The position numbers and the translations under genes are program-made. The notes beneath the pieces are model-generated. The model searched no databases and was not told the DNA's origin. It worked only from the letters and a program-made list of their open reading frames with translations. A stretch of 64,000 bases of DNA from Pedobacter psychrodurus (GTDB lineage: Bacteria; Bacteroidota; Bacteroidia; Sphingobacteriales; Sphingobacteriaceae). Shown here in pieces: positions 42,434-51,191 of this stretch; within the stretch, counting starts at the first letter, position 1; each line of letters opens with the position of its first letter. The stretch lies in contig NZ_SJSO01000007.1 in the NCBI RefSeq assembly GCF_004331735.1, forward strand, positions 310,001 through 374,000, written 5' to 3'.

Positions 42434-43555
42434 ATGGGAAAAAACAAACCACGTCACCGCCATAAACACTATAAGGTTCCCGAGCCTGGCACCAGCCCTG
42501 GCTTATATGCTATTGATGAAGAGGCACTGAAACCGCTAATTGTACTTCATACTTATAATGATAAAAGTTATAAGAAGGTGGAGCTGGAGAACATCAATAA
42601 CATTGATAAATTGATTGAGAATAAAGATTTCTGTTATTGGTTTGATATTAAAGGTTTGGCCGATCCGAACATATTCGAAACATTATATTCGAAATTAGAC
42701 ATCAGCAGACTTGTTCTGGAAGATATTACTAGTTCTTACCAGCGGCCTAAGTTGGATGAATATGATAACGACACGTATATTTTTGCAGTAAGCAGGCACC
42801 TGTTTTTAGGTGAGGAGAATATTTTAAACAACGATCAGATCTCATTTATCCTGTCTGAGCGTACTTTAATTACCTTTCAGGAAACTTATGCCGACTGTTT
42901 CGAGCCGGTTAGGAAGCGTTTGGAAATAGGGAAGGGAAATATCCGCATTGGGGGAAGTAGTTATTTAATGTATGCCATAATGGATGTAATTGTAGATAAC
43001 TATTTTACCTTATTAAATTTTTGGGGCGAAGAGTTGGATGCAATCGAAGACCGCCTATACGACCATCCCGACCGCAGAATCATGTACGATACGCAAGCCA
43101 TTAAAAGATCATTGATTACGATTAGGAAAGTAGCCTGGCCAGAGAGAGATAAGCTTAATGATATTATCCGCACCGATAGTCCGTTAATATCCGATCTGAC
43201 TAAAACTTACATGAAGGATGCTTATGATCATTGTATTCAGATTATTGATTTTATTGAATCGCTAAAAGAGATTGCTTCTGCTAATATCGATATGAATTTA
43301 TCGATCATTAGCAACCGGATGAATGAAATTATGAAGGTTTTAACCATTATTTCATCAATTTTTATCCCTTTAACCTTTATTGCAGGGATTTACGGGATGA
43401 ATTTTAGTAGGGAAGACCCCACAACTGGAAAGATACTGAAGGATAATATGCCCGAATTGTACGCAGAACACGGTTATTTGTACACCTGGATCGTAATGGG
43501 GGTGATAGCCATTTTGCAGGTAATTTATTTTTGGCGGAAAGGTTGGTTTAAATAA
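42434..43555 (+). CDS. corA: Magnesium/cobalt transporter CorA
   Basis: A 373-aa CorA-type channel. The long cytoplasmic N-terminal domain is followed by two C-terminal helices. The signature GMNF (YGMNFSRED) at the end of the first helix is the ion-selectivity loop. The hydrophobic ILTIISSIFIPLTFIAG helix precedes it. It starts 3 bp after the WbqC stop, so the two may be cotranscribed. A second magnesium transporter gene, mgtE, is close by. Confidence 0.94.
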   Translation: MGKNKPRHRHKHYKVPEPGTSPGLYAIDEEALKPLIVLHTYNDKSYKKVELENINNIDKLIENKDFCYWFDIKGLADPNIFETLYSKLDISRLVLEDITSSYQRPKLDEYDNDTYIFAVSRHLFLGEENILNNDQISFILSERTLITFQETYADCFEPVRKRLEIGKGNIRIGGSSYLMYAIMDVIVDNYFTLLNFWGEELDAIEDRLYDHPDRRIMYDTQAIKRSLITIRKVAWPERDKLNDIIRTDSPLISDLTKTYMKDAYDHCIQIIDFIESLKEIASANIDMNLSIISNRMNEIMKVLTIISSIFIPLTFIAGIYGMNFSREDPTTGKILKDNMPELYAEHGYLYTWIVMGVIAILQVIYFWRKGWFK

Positions 43556-43616
43556 AAATTTATTTTTAAAATGTACCAGTTTTTGGTAACTTTAGTAATA
43601 TTTTAATGTTAAAACA

Positions 43617-43868
43617 ATGGGACGAAATACATCTATGGCTTTAGGAGATCATTTTGAAAATTTTGTTGATGAAAGAATTTCCGAAGGAAGATTTAAAAAT
43701 GCAAGTGAAGTTATTCGGGCAGGGTTAAGATTATTGGAAGATGAAGAAAACAAGATCAAAATTTTAAGAGAAGCACTTCAGGTAGGAATTGATAGTGGAA
43801 TGGTAAAGGATTTTGATCCGAAAAAACATCTTGAAATGTTGAAAGCCAAAAAGAGGAAAAATGGCTAG
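43617..43868 (+). CDS. ParD-type antitoxin
   Basis: An 83-aa ribbon-helix-helix antitoxin. It starts MGRNTSMALGDHFENFVDERISEGRFKNASEVIRAGLRLLEDEE, the usual ParD DNA-binding N-terminus, and has a basic C-terminus (LKAKKRKNG). It overlaps the toxin gene by 8 bp, as is common in ParDE modules. Upstream, TACC-N7-GGTA may be an operator. Confidence 0.94.
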   Translation: MGRNTSMALGDHFENFVDERISEGRFKNASEVIRAGLRLLEDEENKIKILREALQVGIDSGMVKDFDPKKHLEMLKAKKRKNG

Positions 43869-44163
43869 GTTCTCTCTTAGTAACAAAGCGCTTCAAGATT
43901 TAAGTGAAATTTGGGATTATACCTATGATGTTTGGTCTGAAAATCAAGCAGACAAATATTATAAGCTACTGATTGGGTTTTGTACTCAGATTGCCAAGAA
44001 ACCTGAAATAGGTAGAAATTATAAGGAGACAAGCCAAAATGTATTAGGACTCAAAGCTGGCGAACATATCATTTTCTATCTGATAATTGAGAATCGAGAA
44101 ATCGAAATAGTTAGGGTTTTACATGCTAAGATGGATTTAGGAGCTAAAATGTCAGAACTTTAA
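43861..44163 (+). CDS. ParE-type toxin
   Basis: A 100-aa RelE/ParE-superfamily toxin that in known ParE inhibits DNA gyrase. It has the N-terminal FSLSNKALQDLSEIWDYTYDVWSENQADKYYKLL and a C-terminal half with RNYKETSQNVLGLKAGEHIIFYLIIENREIEIVRVLHAKMDL, typical of ParE. It is cotranscribed with the antitoxin. The gyrase target is a family property, not shown here. Confidence 0.93.
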   Translation: MARFSLSNKALQDLSEIWDYTYDVWSENQADKYYKLLIGFCTQIAKKPEIGRNYKETSQNVLGLKAGEHIIFYLIIENREIEIVRVLHAKMDLGAKMSEL

Positions 44164-44255
44164 TTATGCGGTAAATGATTAGCATTAAAAATCACTTATT
44201 GTAAAAAATCAATTTTTAATATTTGTAGCTTTAGGGCGTTTTGGTTAGGTTATAG

Positions 44256-45605
44256 ATGCAGTCATTCGAAATAGATAAAAGCGACGTACTCAAGGTTAAA
44301 AATGCAATTTTAGCTGGTGATGAAACTTTAAAAGTAGTTTTAGAGGAATACCATGCCTCAGAAATCGCGATTTTGTTCGAACGTTTGGATAAATCCGAAC
44401 AACGGCATATTATAAACCTTCTTCCAGCAGAGATCGCTTCCGAGATTATTTCGGAAATGGATGAAGAATCCCACCCGGAGGATTTACTCTTTGAGCTTCA
44501 CCCCGATAAACGCACTGAAATTGTTGAGGAGCTTGATTATGATGATGCAACGGATATTATTTCGCAACTGGAAGACCACGAGCAGAAAGAAATTCTGGAA
44601 GATCTTACTGAGGATCACGCTTCAGAAATCAGGAACCTTTTAACCTACGACGAAAAAACCGCCGGTGGTTTGATGAACACAGAACTGATCTGTGTAAATA
44701 TTAACCTCACGAAAAAAGATGCGATTGATGAGATCATCCGCCAGAGCGAAGAAATGGAAGAGTTTTATACCATTTACGTGGTGGATGATGCGGAAATTTT
44801 TAAAGGCATTGTTTCGTTAAAAGATATCATTAAGGCAAAACACAATGCCAAAATAACCGAACTGGTTAAAATAGATGCCGTTTATGTGCATCCAGATACC
44901 GATCAGGAAGAAGTAGCCAACCTCATTTCTCAATATAATTTAACCAGTATCCCGGTAATAGACGATCACCAGAAATTACTCGGTAGGGTTACATTCGATG
45001 ATGTGATCGATGTAATGGAAGCAGAAAGTACAGAAGATATCTTAAAAATTTCGGGGGTATCAGAAGATGAGGAATTAAGTGGTAACTGGGTAGAGGCTGT
45101 AAAATCGCGTTTGCCGTGGTTAATCATTAACCTGGGCACTGCTTTCTTAGCATCATCAGTGGTACGGTATTTCGATCCAACCATTAAACTAATTCCTTCT
45201 TTGGCAGCTTATATGACCATTATTGCAGGAATGGGCGGAAATGCTGCTACCCAGGCACTTGCCGTAACGGTTAGGCGTATTTCGCTTTATGACTTGACTG
45301 ATAAACAGGCTTATCGTACCGTTTTAAAAGAGTTTACCGTTGGTTTAATTAATGGTGCAGCTAACGGATTAATCGTATTTATTTTCGCTTTCTTTTTTGA
45401 TGGAAACCCAATGCTCGGTTTAGTTATCTTCCTGGCTATGACGGGTAATTTGGTTATTGCGGGTATCACAGGTGCAAGTATTCCTCTTATTTTAAAACGG
45501 GTGGGTATCGACCCTGCCATTGCATCATCTATAATTATTACTACTTTTACCGATGTTTTTGGTTTCCTATTAATTTTAGGATTGGCCAGCAAACTTTTAC
45601 TATAA
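44256..45605 (+). CDS. mgtE: Magnesium transporter MgtE
   Basis: A 449-aa magnesium channel. The N-terminal MgtE domain (about 1-120) senses magnesium, two CBS domains follow (about 125-240: MNTELICVNINL and DAVYVHPDTDQEEV), and the membrane part (about 280-449) has five helices with the conserved GMGGNAATQALAV and PLILKRVGIDPAIASS segments. It is the second magnesium transporter after corA; the two are separated by parDE. Confidence 0.95.
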   Translation: MQSFEIDKSDVLKVKNAILAGDETLKVVLEEYHASEIAILFERLDKSEQRHIINLLPAEIASEIISEMDEESHPEDLLFELHPDKRTEIVEELDYDDATDIISQLEDHEQKEILEDLTEDHASEIRNLLTYDEKTAGGLMNTELICVNINLTKKDAIDEIIRQSEEMEEFYTIYVVDDAEIFKGIVSLKDIIKAKHNAKITELVKIDAVYVHPDTDQEEVANLISQYNLTSIPVIDDHQKLLGRVTFDDVIDVMEAESTEDILKISGVSEDEELSGNWVEAVKSRLPWLIINLGTAFLASSVVRYFDPTIKLIPSLAAYMTIIAGMGGNAATQALAVTVRRISLYDLTDKQAYRTVLKEFTVGLINGAANGLIVFIFAFFFDGNPMLGLVIFLAMTGNLVIAGITGASIPLILKRVGIDPAIASSIIITTFTDVFGFLLILGLASKLLL

Positions 45606-45715
45606 TCAGGATTTGCTTGATTTTAGGATTTCAAGATTTAATGCTTGCAAAACTGAATTAAGCACCTGGTAATTAACTAAGACTACATAAACTAAATCTG
45701 TAAAATCTGATCCCG

Positions 45716-46717
45716 ATGCAAGAAACAAGACACGATTGGACAAAAGAAGAAATACACGAAATTTATAATAGACCATTTTTAGATCTGGTTTATGAAGCCG
45801 CAACCATTCACAGAGAAAATAAAGATTATAATGAAGTTCAGGTAAGTTCATTAATTTCGATTAAAACAGGTGGCTGTGCCGAAGATTGTAGCTATTGCCC
45901 TCAAGCAGCGCGGTACCATACCGATTTAGAAGTACAGCCACTAATGCAAGTAGGCCAGGTAGTTAGTGCTGCCGTTAAAGCAAAAGATGGTGGAGCATCA
46001 CGTTTATGTATGGGGGCCGCATGGCGCGAAGTACGCGATAACCGTGATTTTGATCGTGTTATTGAAATGGTTAAGGCTGTGAATGATATGGATATGGAAG
46101 TTTGCTGTACTTTAGGCATGCTTACCGAAAATCAGGCACAACGTTTAGCTGATGCAGGCTTATATGCCTATAACCATAACATCGATACTTCTGAAGATGA
46201 TTACAAACGTATTATTTCGACCAGGACTTACGATGATCGCTTAAATACCATTAAAAATGTGCGTAAAGCTAAATTAACAGTATGTAGTGGTGGTATTATC
46301 GGTTTAGGTGAAACTGTAGAAGACCGTGTTTCGATGTTACAGACTTTATCAAACATGGAAAAGCATCCTGAATCAGTTCCAGTTAATGCTTTGGTGCCCG
46401 TAAAAGGAACTCCTTTAGAAAATCAGCCACGTGTTCCAATCTGGGATATGGTAAGAATGATCGCTACAGCACGAATCGTAATGCCAAACTCGGTGGTACG
46501 TTTATCAGCTGGTAGAAATGAAATGAGTACACTAGAACAGGCTTTTTGCTTTATGGCTGGTGCAAGTTCTATTTTCGCAGGCGATAAATTATTAACTACG
46601 CCAAATCCTGCATTTATAGATGATATGGCAATGTTTGAATTGTTGGGACTGAAAACCCGCGACGCCTTTAAAAATGGCAGACCAGCAAACACAAGGATTG
46701 AACAAGAAGCTGTTTAA
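45716..46717 (+). CDS. bioB: Biotin synthase
   Basis: Radical SAM enzyme that inserts sulfur into dethiobiotin to make biotin. The 333-aa protein has the CxxxCxxC cluster motif at Cys54, 58 and 61 ([12 protein letters not shown]), plus the SAM-binding and second-cluster segments ([13 protein letters not shown] near 125, [17 protein letters not shown] near 220). No other biotin gene is adjacent. It is followed by a strong terminator. Confidence 0.96.
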   Translation: MQETRHDWTKEEIHEIYNRPFLDLVYEAATIHRENKDYNEVQVSSLISIKTGGCAEDCSYCPQAARYHTDLEVQPLMQVGQVVSAAVKAKDGGASRLCMGAAWREVRDNRDFDRVIEMVKAVNDMDMEVCCTLGMLTENQAQRLADAGLYAYNHNIDTSEDDYKRIISTRTYDDRLNTIKNVRKAKLTVCSGGIIGLGETVEDRVSMLQTLSNMEKHPESVPVNALVPVKGTPLENQPRVPIWDMVRMIATARIVMPNSVVRLSAGRNEMSTLEQAFCFMAGASSIFAGDKLLTTPNPAFIDDMAMFELLGLKTRDAFKNGRPANTRIEQEAV

Positions 46718-46736
46718 TCAGAAAATATAATCTATA

Positions 46737-46766
46737 AAAAAGTCCCGACCAAAATCGGGACTTTTT
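46737..46766 (+). terminator. Intrinsic terminator after bioB
   Basis: AAAAAGTCCCGA (46737-46748) pairs perfectly with TCGGGACTTTTT (46755-46766) around a 6-nt loop. It lies 20 bp after the bioB stop. Confidence 0.92.
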
Positions 46767-46897
46767 GTTTTAGGCTAATTGCGGTGTTGGATAGATGTGG
46801 TGTCAAATATTACTATCTGACACTAAGTTAACTCCTATTTTATAATCTATTTTAGGGTCAGATGGTAACATCCGACCTCACACCATCCGACTTCACT

Positions 46898-47308
46898 TTA
46901 CACAGCAGTTACCCTTACTTCAATATTTCCTTTGGTTGCTTTAGAATATGGACAAGCCCTATGTGCCTTATCCGCTAAAGCTTGTGCTTCTTCATGCGAA
47001 ATCCCGGGGATGTGTACATCCAGGTCTGCAGAAAGTACGAAGGAATTTCCGTCTTTATTAAACGATACCAATACTTTCACATTTGCCTCACTAATATCAA
47101 CACCTTCGCGCTCCGCTACACCACCTAATGCTCCCAAATAACATGGTCCCCAGGCGGCAGCAAATAATTCTTCCGGGTTTGTGGCACCTCCTTGCCCGCC
47201 AAGTTCTTTTGGTTTTCTTAAATCGAAATCTAAAATTCCATCACTCGATTTAATGTGTCCGTCTCTTCCTCCAGTAGCTGTAACTTCAGCCGTATATAGC
47301 TTTTCCAT
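46898..47308 (-). CDS. Organic hydroperoxide resistance protein, OsmC/Ohr family
   Basis: A 136-aa thiol peroxidase reducing organic hydroperoxides. The two reactive cysteines are Cys56 (AAWGPCYLGAL) and Cys119 (RACPYSKATKGN), as in Ohr. The N-terminal YTAEVTATGGRDGHIKSSDG is typical. The OhrR-type repressor often found beside Ohr is not adjacent. It is convergent with bioB. Confidence 0.93.
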   Translation of the reverse strand: MEKLYTAEVTATGGRDGHIKSSDGILDFDLRKPKELGGQGGATNPEELFAAAWGPCYLGALGGVAEREGVDISEANVKVLVSFNKDGNSFVLSADLDVHIPGISHEEAQALADKAHRACPYSKATKGNIEVRVTAV

Positions 47309-47711
47309 AATGTTTTCTTATTTGATTAGTTTAACAAACTATACTTGTCTTTGTTTTTAGTCGGCTTAAAGACTTCCTAAACATACCATTAAAGGGATAA
47401 ATGGTCTTAATATAATCAAATAATGACTAGTTCATGTAAAAAATAAATATTTTATCTGATTCTAAGCTGATGTTAAAGTATAATAAAAGCATTTCTTTGA
47501 AGTTTGTAAATAATTAAAAACGAGTTGTAGGTTATTTATAGTCAGCTTGTTATGTTGTCTGATTTTTGTATTGGCTAATGTGTAGTATTTGTAAACACTT
47601 TTTTATAAGAAATCTGTTTCGTGTAAAAAACCATGACTTTTACCTGACAATATAGCTGTAGATATCCTAAAACAATATTTTTACTACTTAACTATTTAAA
47701 TCGTCCCAACG
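47309..47711. other. Intergenic region upstream of the type IX cargo gene
   Basis: About 400 bp without a credible gene. It is AT-rich with T-runs such as GATTTTTGTATTGG and GTAGTATTTGTAAAC, where a TA-N3-TTTG element resembles a -7 box with an extra base. No strong repeat or structure is seen. Confidence 0.6.
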
Positions 47712-50129
47712 TTGATTAGTAGATTGTTTTTAATGCTGATCGTAATAAGTTTTACCTGGTCAGCTAAATTATGTGCACAATCCTGCCCGGAAAACATCGG
47801 TTTTGAAAATGGAAATTTTCAGAACTGGAAGATTTATGCCGGTTCAATTGCAATCGAGAATAATCAGAACGTGGTAACGATGAATGAAGTGGCTAAACCA
47901 ATTTCTGGAAGGCATAGCATTATCAACAACAAAAATTTAATAGATCAGTATGGTGGTTTTCCTTTGATTCCACCATCGGGAGGAAACTTCTCCGTTAAGT
48001 TAGGGAATAATGTAACGGGTAGTCAAATTGATGGGATTTCATATCTGATGACGGTTCCAGCAGATCGACCTGAATTTACCATAACCTATCAATATGCGGT
48101 GGTGTTAGAAGATCCTATACACGAACCCTTTGAGCAACCGCGTTTTATAGCGAGGATAAAAGATGTGGCCAAAAATGAATACATCCCGTGCGCATCTTTC
48201 GAATATGTAGCTACCTCATCTCTGCCAGATTTTAAAAAATCGGCCGATTATGAAGGGGTAATTTACAAAGATTGGTCGCCAGTAACCATTAATTTATCTG
48301 GCTACCAGGGTAAACAGTTGTTAATAGAATTTATCAGTACCGATTGTTCGCGGGGTGCACATTTCGGTTATGCTTATGTAGATATTAATAATGTTTGTGG
48401 AGATCCCATCACAGGAAATACCTATTGCGCTAGTTCTGATGCACTTGATATTTCAGGACCAAGTGGTTTTCAGACTTACAACTGGTATAACGAAGACCGA
48501 TCGGTAAAATATGGTTCAGGTCAATCCATTAGTATAAAACCCAAGCCTGCTAATGGTTCCAAAGTTGTTTTGGATTTAGTTCCTTATGCAGGTTTTGGTT
48601 GCCAAAGCACGGTAAGCACGCTAATTCATGGAATAGATTACGAACTTAAAGTTTTGGCAAAAGATGTTGTTTGTCAAAATACTGAAATCGATCTTTCAAG
48701 TGCTAAATACCTTCTAAACAAATCGGACGACTTTACTTATCTGGTTTATGAGGACAAAGATTTAACTAAACAGATAAGCGGACCTATAAAAATACTGGGC
48801 GATAATACTTTCTACATTAAGGCTACCAATTACAAAGGTTGCGAAAGTGTGGCTCCCATAAATATTTCAGTACTTAATATAGTAAATATTACCACTAAAA
48901 ATCCTGGTGCAGTTTGTTACACAGAAAGCGTAGATATTACGAAAGCTGAATTATACATTGGCGAATTGGGGGGGATTACGAAATCTTATTATACCGATGA
49001 GGCCGCTACAAACACTATTGCCGATCCACAGCATATTGCTGTATCTGGTCGATATTTTATTAAACTGTCGAATGAATTTGGTTGCAGCAAAATTGTTTCA
49101 ATTGATGTTATTATTAAAGATAAACCTATTTTAAAGGTAACTAATCCGAAACCTGTATGTATTGCTGCGAAAGTGGATATTACTGCTGCAACTCATTTCT
49201 TAGGGAGCGACGCTACGTTTAAATATAGCTTTTATGCAGATAAAGAATTAACTCATCTCTTAACTGATCCTACACAAATTGATAAATCTGGTACTTATTA
49301 CGTAAAAGTAACCAATGTGGATGGATGTACGGTGAGTGATAAAATTGAGGTAACGATAAGTGATATGCCAGTGCTCCATATCAAAAATCCTGAAACAGCA
49401 TGCTATCCTGACAAGATAGACATTTCCAATCCAGCTCTTTATGTTGGATCAGGCGATCGTTTAAGTTATTCGTTTTTCTACGATGAGACACTAACTAATC
49501 AGATCACTTCTCCTAAAGCCATTGCAAAAGCAGGAACTTACTATGTTAAAGCTTCAAATGATGGTGGCTGTTTTACTTCTGGTAAAATACAAGTAAGTTT
49601 CAATACCACGCCTATTATCGTACTCAACAAACCCAAAGGTGTTTTTGATAATGGTTTTGTTGATTTAACCGCAAAAGAGATTACCAAAGGAAGTAGCGAG
49701 TTTGTAAAGGCTGGTTATTTTGAAGATGAGGATTTAAAAAGACCTTTGCCTGATCCTGCAAAAGTAAGCAGGGTAGGGATTTATTATATTTCGATACAAA
49801 ACGAAAAAGGCTGTATGGTCTCTGCATCAATAGAACTGGAAATTTTGCCACAGCCAAAAATCATCGTCCCAACGGCGTTTACGCCACAGAAAGAAACCAA
49901 TAACCGCTTATATCCTTTTTTGGTGGGTGTTCAGAAGTTAATCAGTTTTAAGGTATATAACAAATGGGGAATCTTGGTTTATCAGAGTGCCGATTTGGCC
50001 AATGGAGGTTGGGATGGACAGTTTAAAAGTAAAATGCAACCTCTGGAAACATTTTCTTGGTTTGCAGAAGGCATTGATATCTTCGGCGGTAAAATTCAGT
50101 CAAAAGGAAAAACTATACTCATATTATAA
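47712..50129 (+). CDS. Type IX secretion cargo: gliding-motility C-terminal domain protein with five Ig-like repeats
   Basis: An 805-aa exported protein. Signal peptide 1-23 (from the TTG start at 47712, which gives a charged N-terminus; the ATG at 47733 gives a weaker signal). An N-terminal lectin-like region follows (about 25-235). Then five modules of about 80 aa (about 300-720) each carry a Cys near the start and end in a pattern like YYVKVTNVDGC. Last comes a CHU_C/type B sorting domain (VPTAFTPQKETNNRLYPFLVG...FKVYNKWGILVYQS...WDGQFKSK, about 720-805) that directs type IX export. It overlaps the PorP/SprF gene by one base. Probable surface or secreted adhesin-like protein; ligand unknown. 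Confidence 0.92.
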   Translation: MISRLFLMLIVISFTWSAKLCAQSCPENIGFENGNFQNWKIYAGSIAIENNQNVVTMNEVAKPISGRHSIINNKNLIDQYGGFPLIPPSGGNFSVKLGNNVTGSQIDGISYLMTVPADRPEFTITYQYAVVLEDPIHEPFEQPRFIARIKDVAKNEYIPCASFEYVATSSLPDFKKSADYEGVIYKDWSPVTINLSGYQGKQLLIEFISTDCSRGAHFGYAYVDINNVCGDPITGNTYCASSDALDISGPSGFQTYNWYNEDRSVKYGSGQSISIKPKPANGSKVVLDLVPYAGFGCQSTVSTLIHGIDYELKVLAKDVVCQNTEIDLSSAKYLLNKSDDFTYLVYEDKDLTKQISGPIKILGDNTFYIKATNYKGCESVAPINISVLNIVNITTKNPGAVCYTESVDITKAELYIGELGGITKSYYTDEAATNTIADPQHIAVSGRYFIKLSNEFGCSKIVSIDVIIKDKPILKVTNPKPVCIAAKVDITAATHFLGSDATFKYSFYADKELTHLLTDPTQIDKSGTYYVKVTNVDGCTVSDKIEVTISDMPVLHIKNPETACYPDKIDISNPALYVGSGDRLSYSFFYDETLTNQITSPKAIAKAGTYYVKASNDGGCFTSGKIQVSFNTTPIIVLNKPKGVFDNGFVDLTAKEITKGSSEFVKAGYFEDEDLKRPLPDPAKVSRVGIYYISIQNEKGCMVSASIELEILPQPKIIVPTAFTPQKETNNRLYPFLVGVQKLISFKVYNKWGILVYQSADLANGGWDGQFKSKMQPLETFSWFAEGIDIFGGKIQSKGKTILIL

Positions 50130-51127
50130 TGTACAGATCGCTACTCATTTTAGGTTTGAGCCTCGCTACAATATGTTGTTGGGCACAAGACCCGAAGTTT
50201 TCGCAATACTTCGCCGCACCTTTAAGTTTAAATCCAGCATTTACGGGTTTTTTTGATGGCGATTATAGAATTGCAGCCAATACGAGGCAGCAATGGGGCA
50301 ACCTGGGCGATCCTTACAATACCTACAGCGTGTCTGCCGATGTAAAACTGGTAGAAGACGAAAATTTTATTAATAGTTATTTCAGTTTAGGCTTAAGCGG
50401 TTTGTTTGACGAATCTTTGAATAAAGCCTTAAAATCGCAGTACATCAGTGCCAGTGTTTCATACTATCAATACATGGATGAAGAGCATCGCTTTAAACTT
50501 GGTTTAGCACCACAGCTCTCTTATGTTTCAAAGTATTTAGATTACAACAAACTTACCTTTGCCTCTCAATATAATGGTGGAGGTGGTTTTGATAGTTCGA
50601 TGCCAAACTATCTCGATTTAAAGAATGATAAAACATCATATTTCGATTTAAATATTGGGGCTAATTTTGCTGCTAATTTCGATTATTTGAGTATTGCGGT
50701 AGGTTATGCACAATATCATTTAACAAAACCTCAGGAGGCTATGCTAAGCAATAGCAGTGATGTTGTTTCGGCACGTAAAACCACCAATTTAGGTTTGCTT
50801 TATCTAGTAAACAATAATGTCGATTTAAATTTTACCGGTGTTTATAATGTTCAGAAAAACAACAAGGATATTATTTTCGGTACTGTTTTAGGTTTAAAGC
50901 CCGGTGATGAAACTAAAATGAAACTGAATTTTGGCCTGTGGTACAAATTTAACGAAGCTTCATTTTATCCCTATGTTGGTGTAGCCATGGGCAATATAAG
51001 TGCTGGTATAAATTATACGGTTTATGGAAGTAAATTAATGAGTGCCACGCCACGCACCTACGAACTGTCCTTTATCTATAGGCATAACAATTTTAAAGGC
51101 TTTAAAGTGCCTTGTCCTAAATTTTAA
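50129..51127 (+). CDS. PorP/SprF family type IX secretion membrane protein
   Basis: A 332-aa outer-membrane protein with a signal peptide (about 1-19). The start QDPKFSQYFAAPLSLNPAFTGFFDGDYRIAANTRQQWGNL is the usual PorP/SprF signature, followed by a beta barrel to the end (ELSFIYRHNNFKG). Members attach or secrete the partner cargo with the type B sorting domain, here the gene directly upstream with a one-base overlap. The pairing supports that cargo-specific role. Confidence 0.94.
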   Translation: MYRSLLILGLSLATICCWAQDPKFSQYFAAPLSLNPAFTGFFDGDYRIAANTRQQWGNLGDPYNTYSVSADVKLVEDENFINSYFSLGLSGLFDESLNKALKSQYISASVSYYQYMDEEHRFKLGLAPQLSYVSKYLDYNKLTFASQYNGGGGFDSSMPNYLDLKNDKTSYFDLNIGANFAANFDYLSIAVGYAQYHLTKPQEAMLSNSSDVVSARKTTNLGLLYLVNNNVDLNFTGVYNVQKNNKDIIFGTVLGLKPGDETKMKLNFGLWYKFNEASFYPYVGVAMGNISAGINYTVYGSKLMSATPRTYELSFIYRHNNFKGFKVPCPKF

Positions 51128-51191
51128 CCTTTGAAGTAAATTCACTTCTATTGGTTAGGGTGACAATCGTTTAACTAGACGGTTTCGTTTG

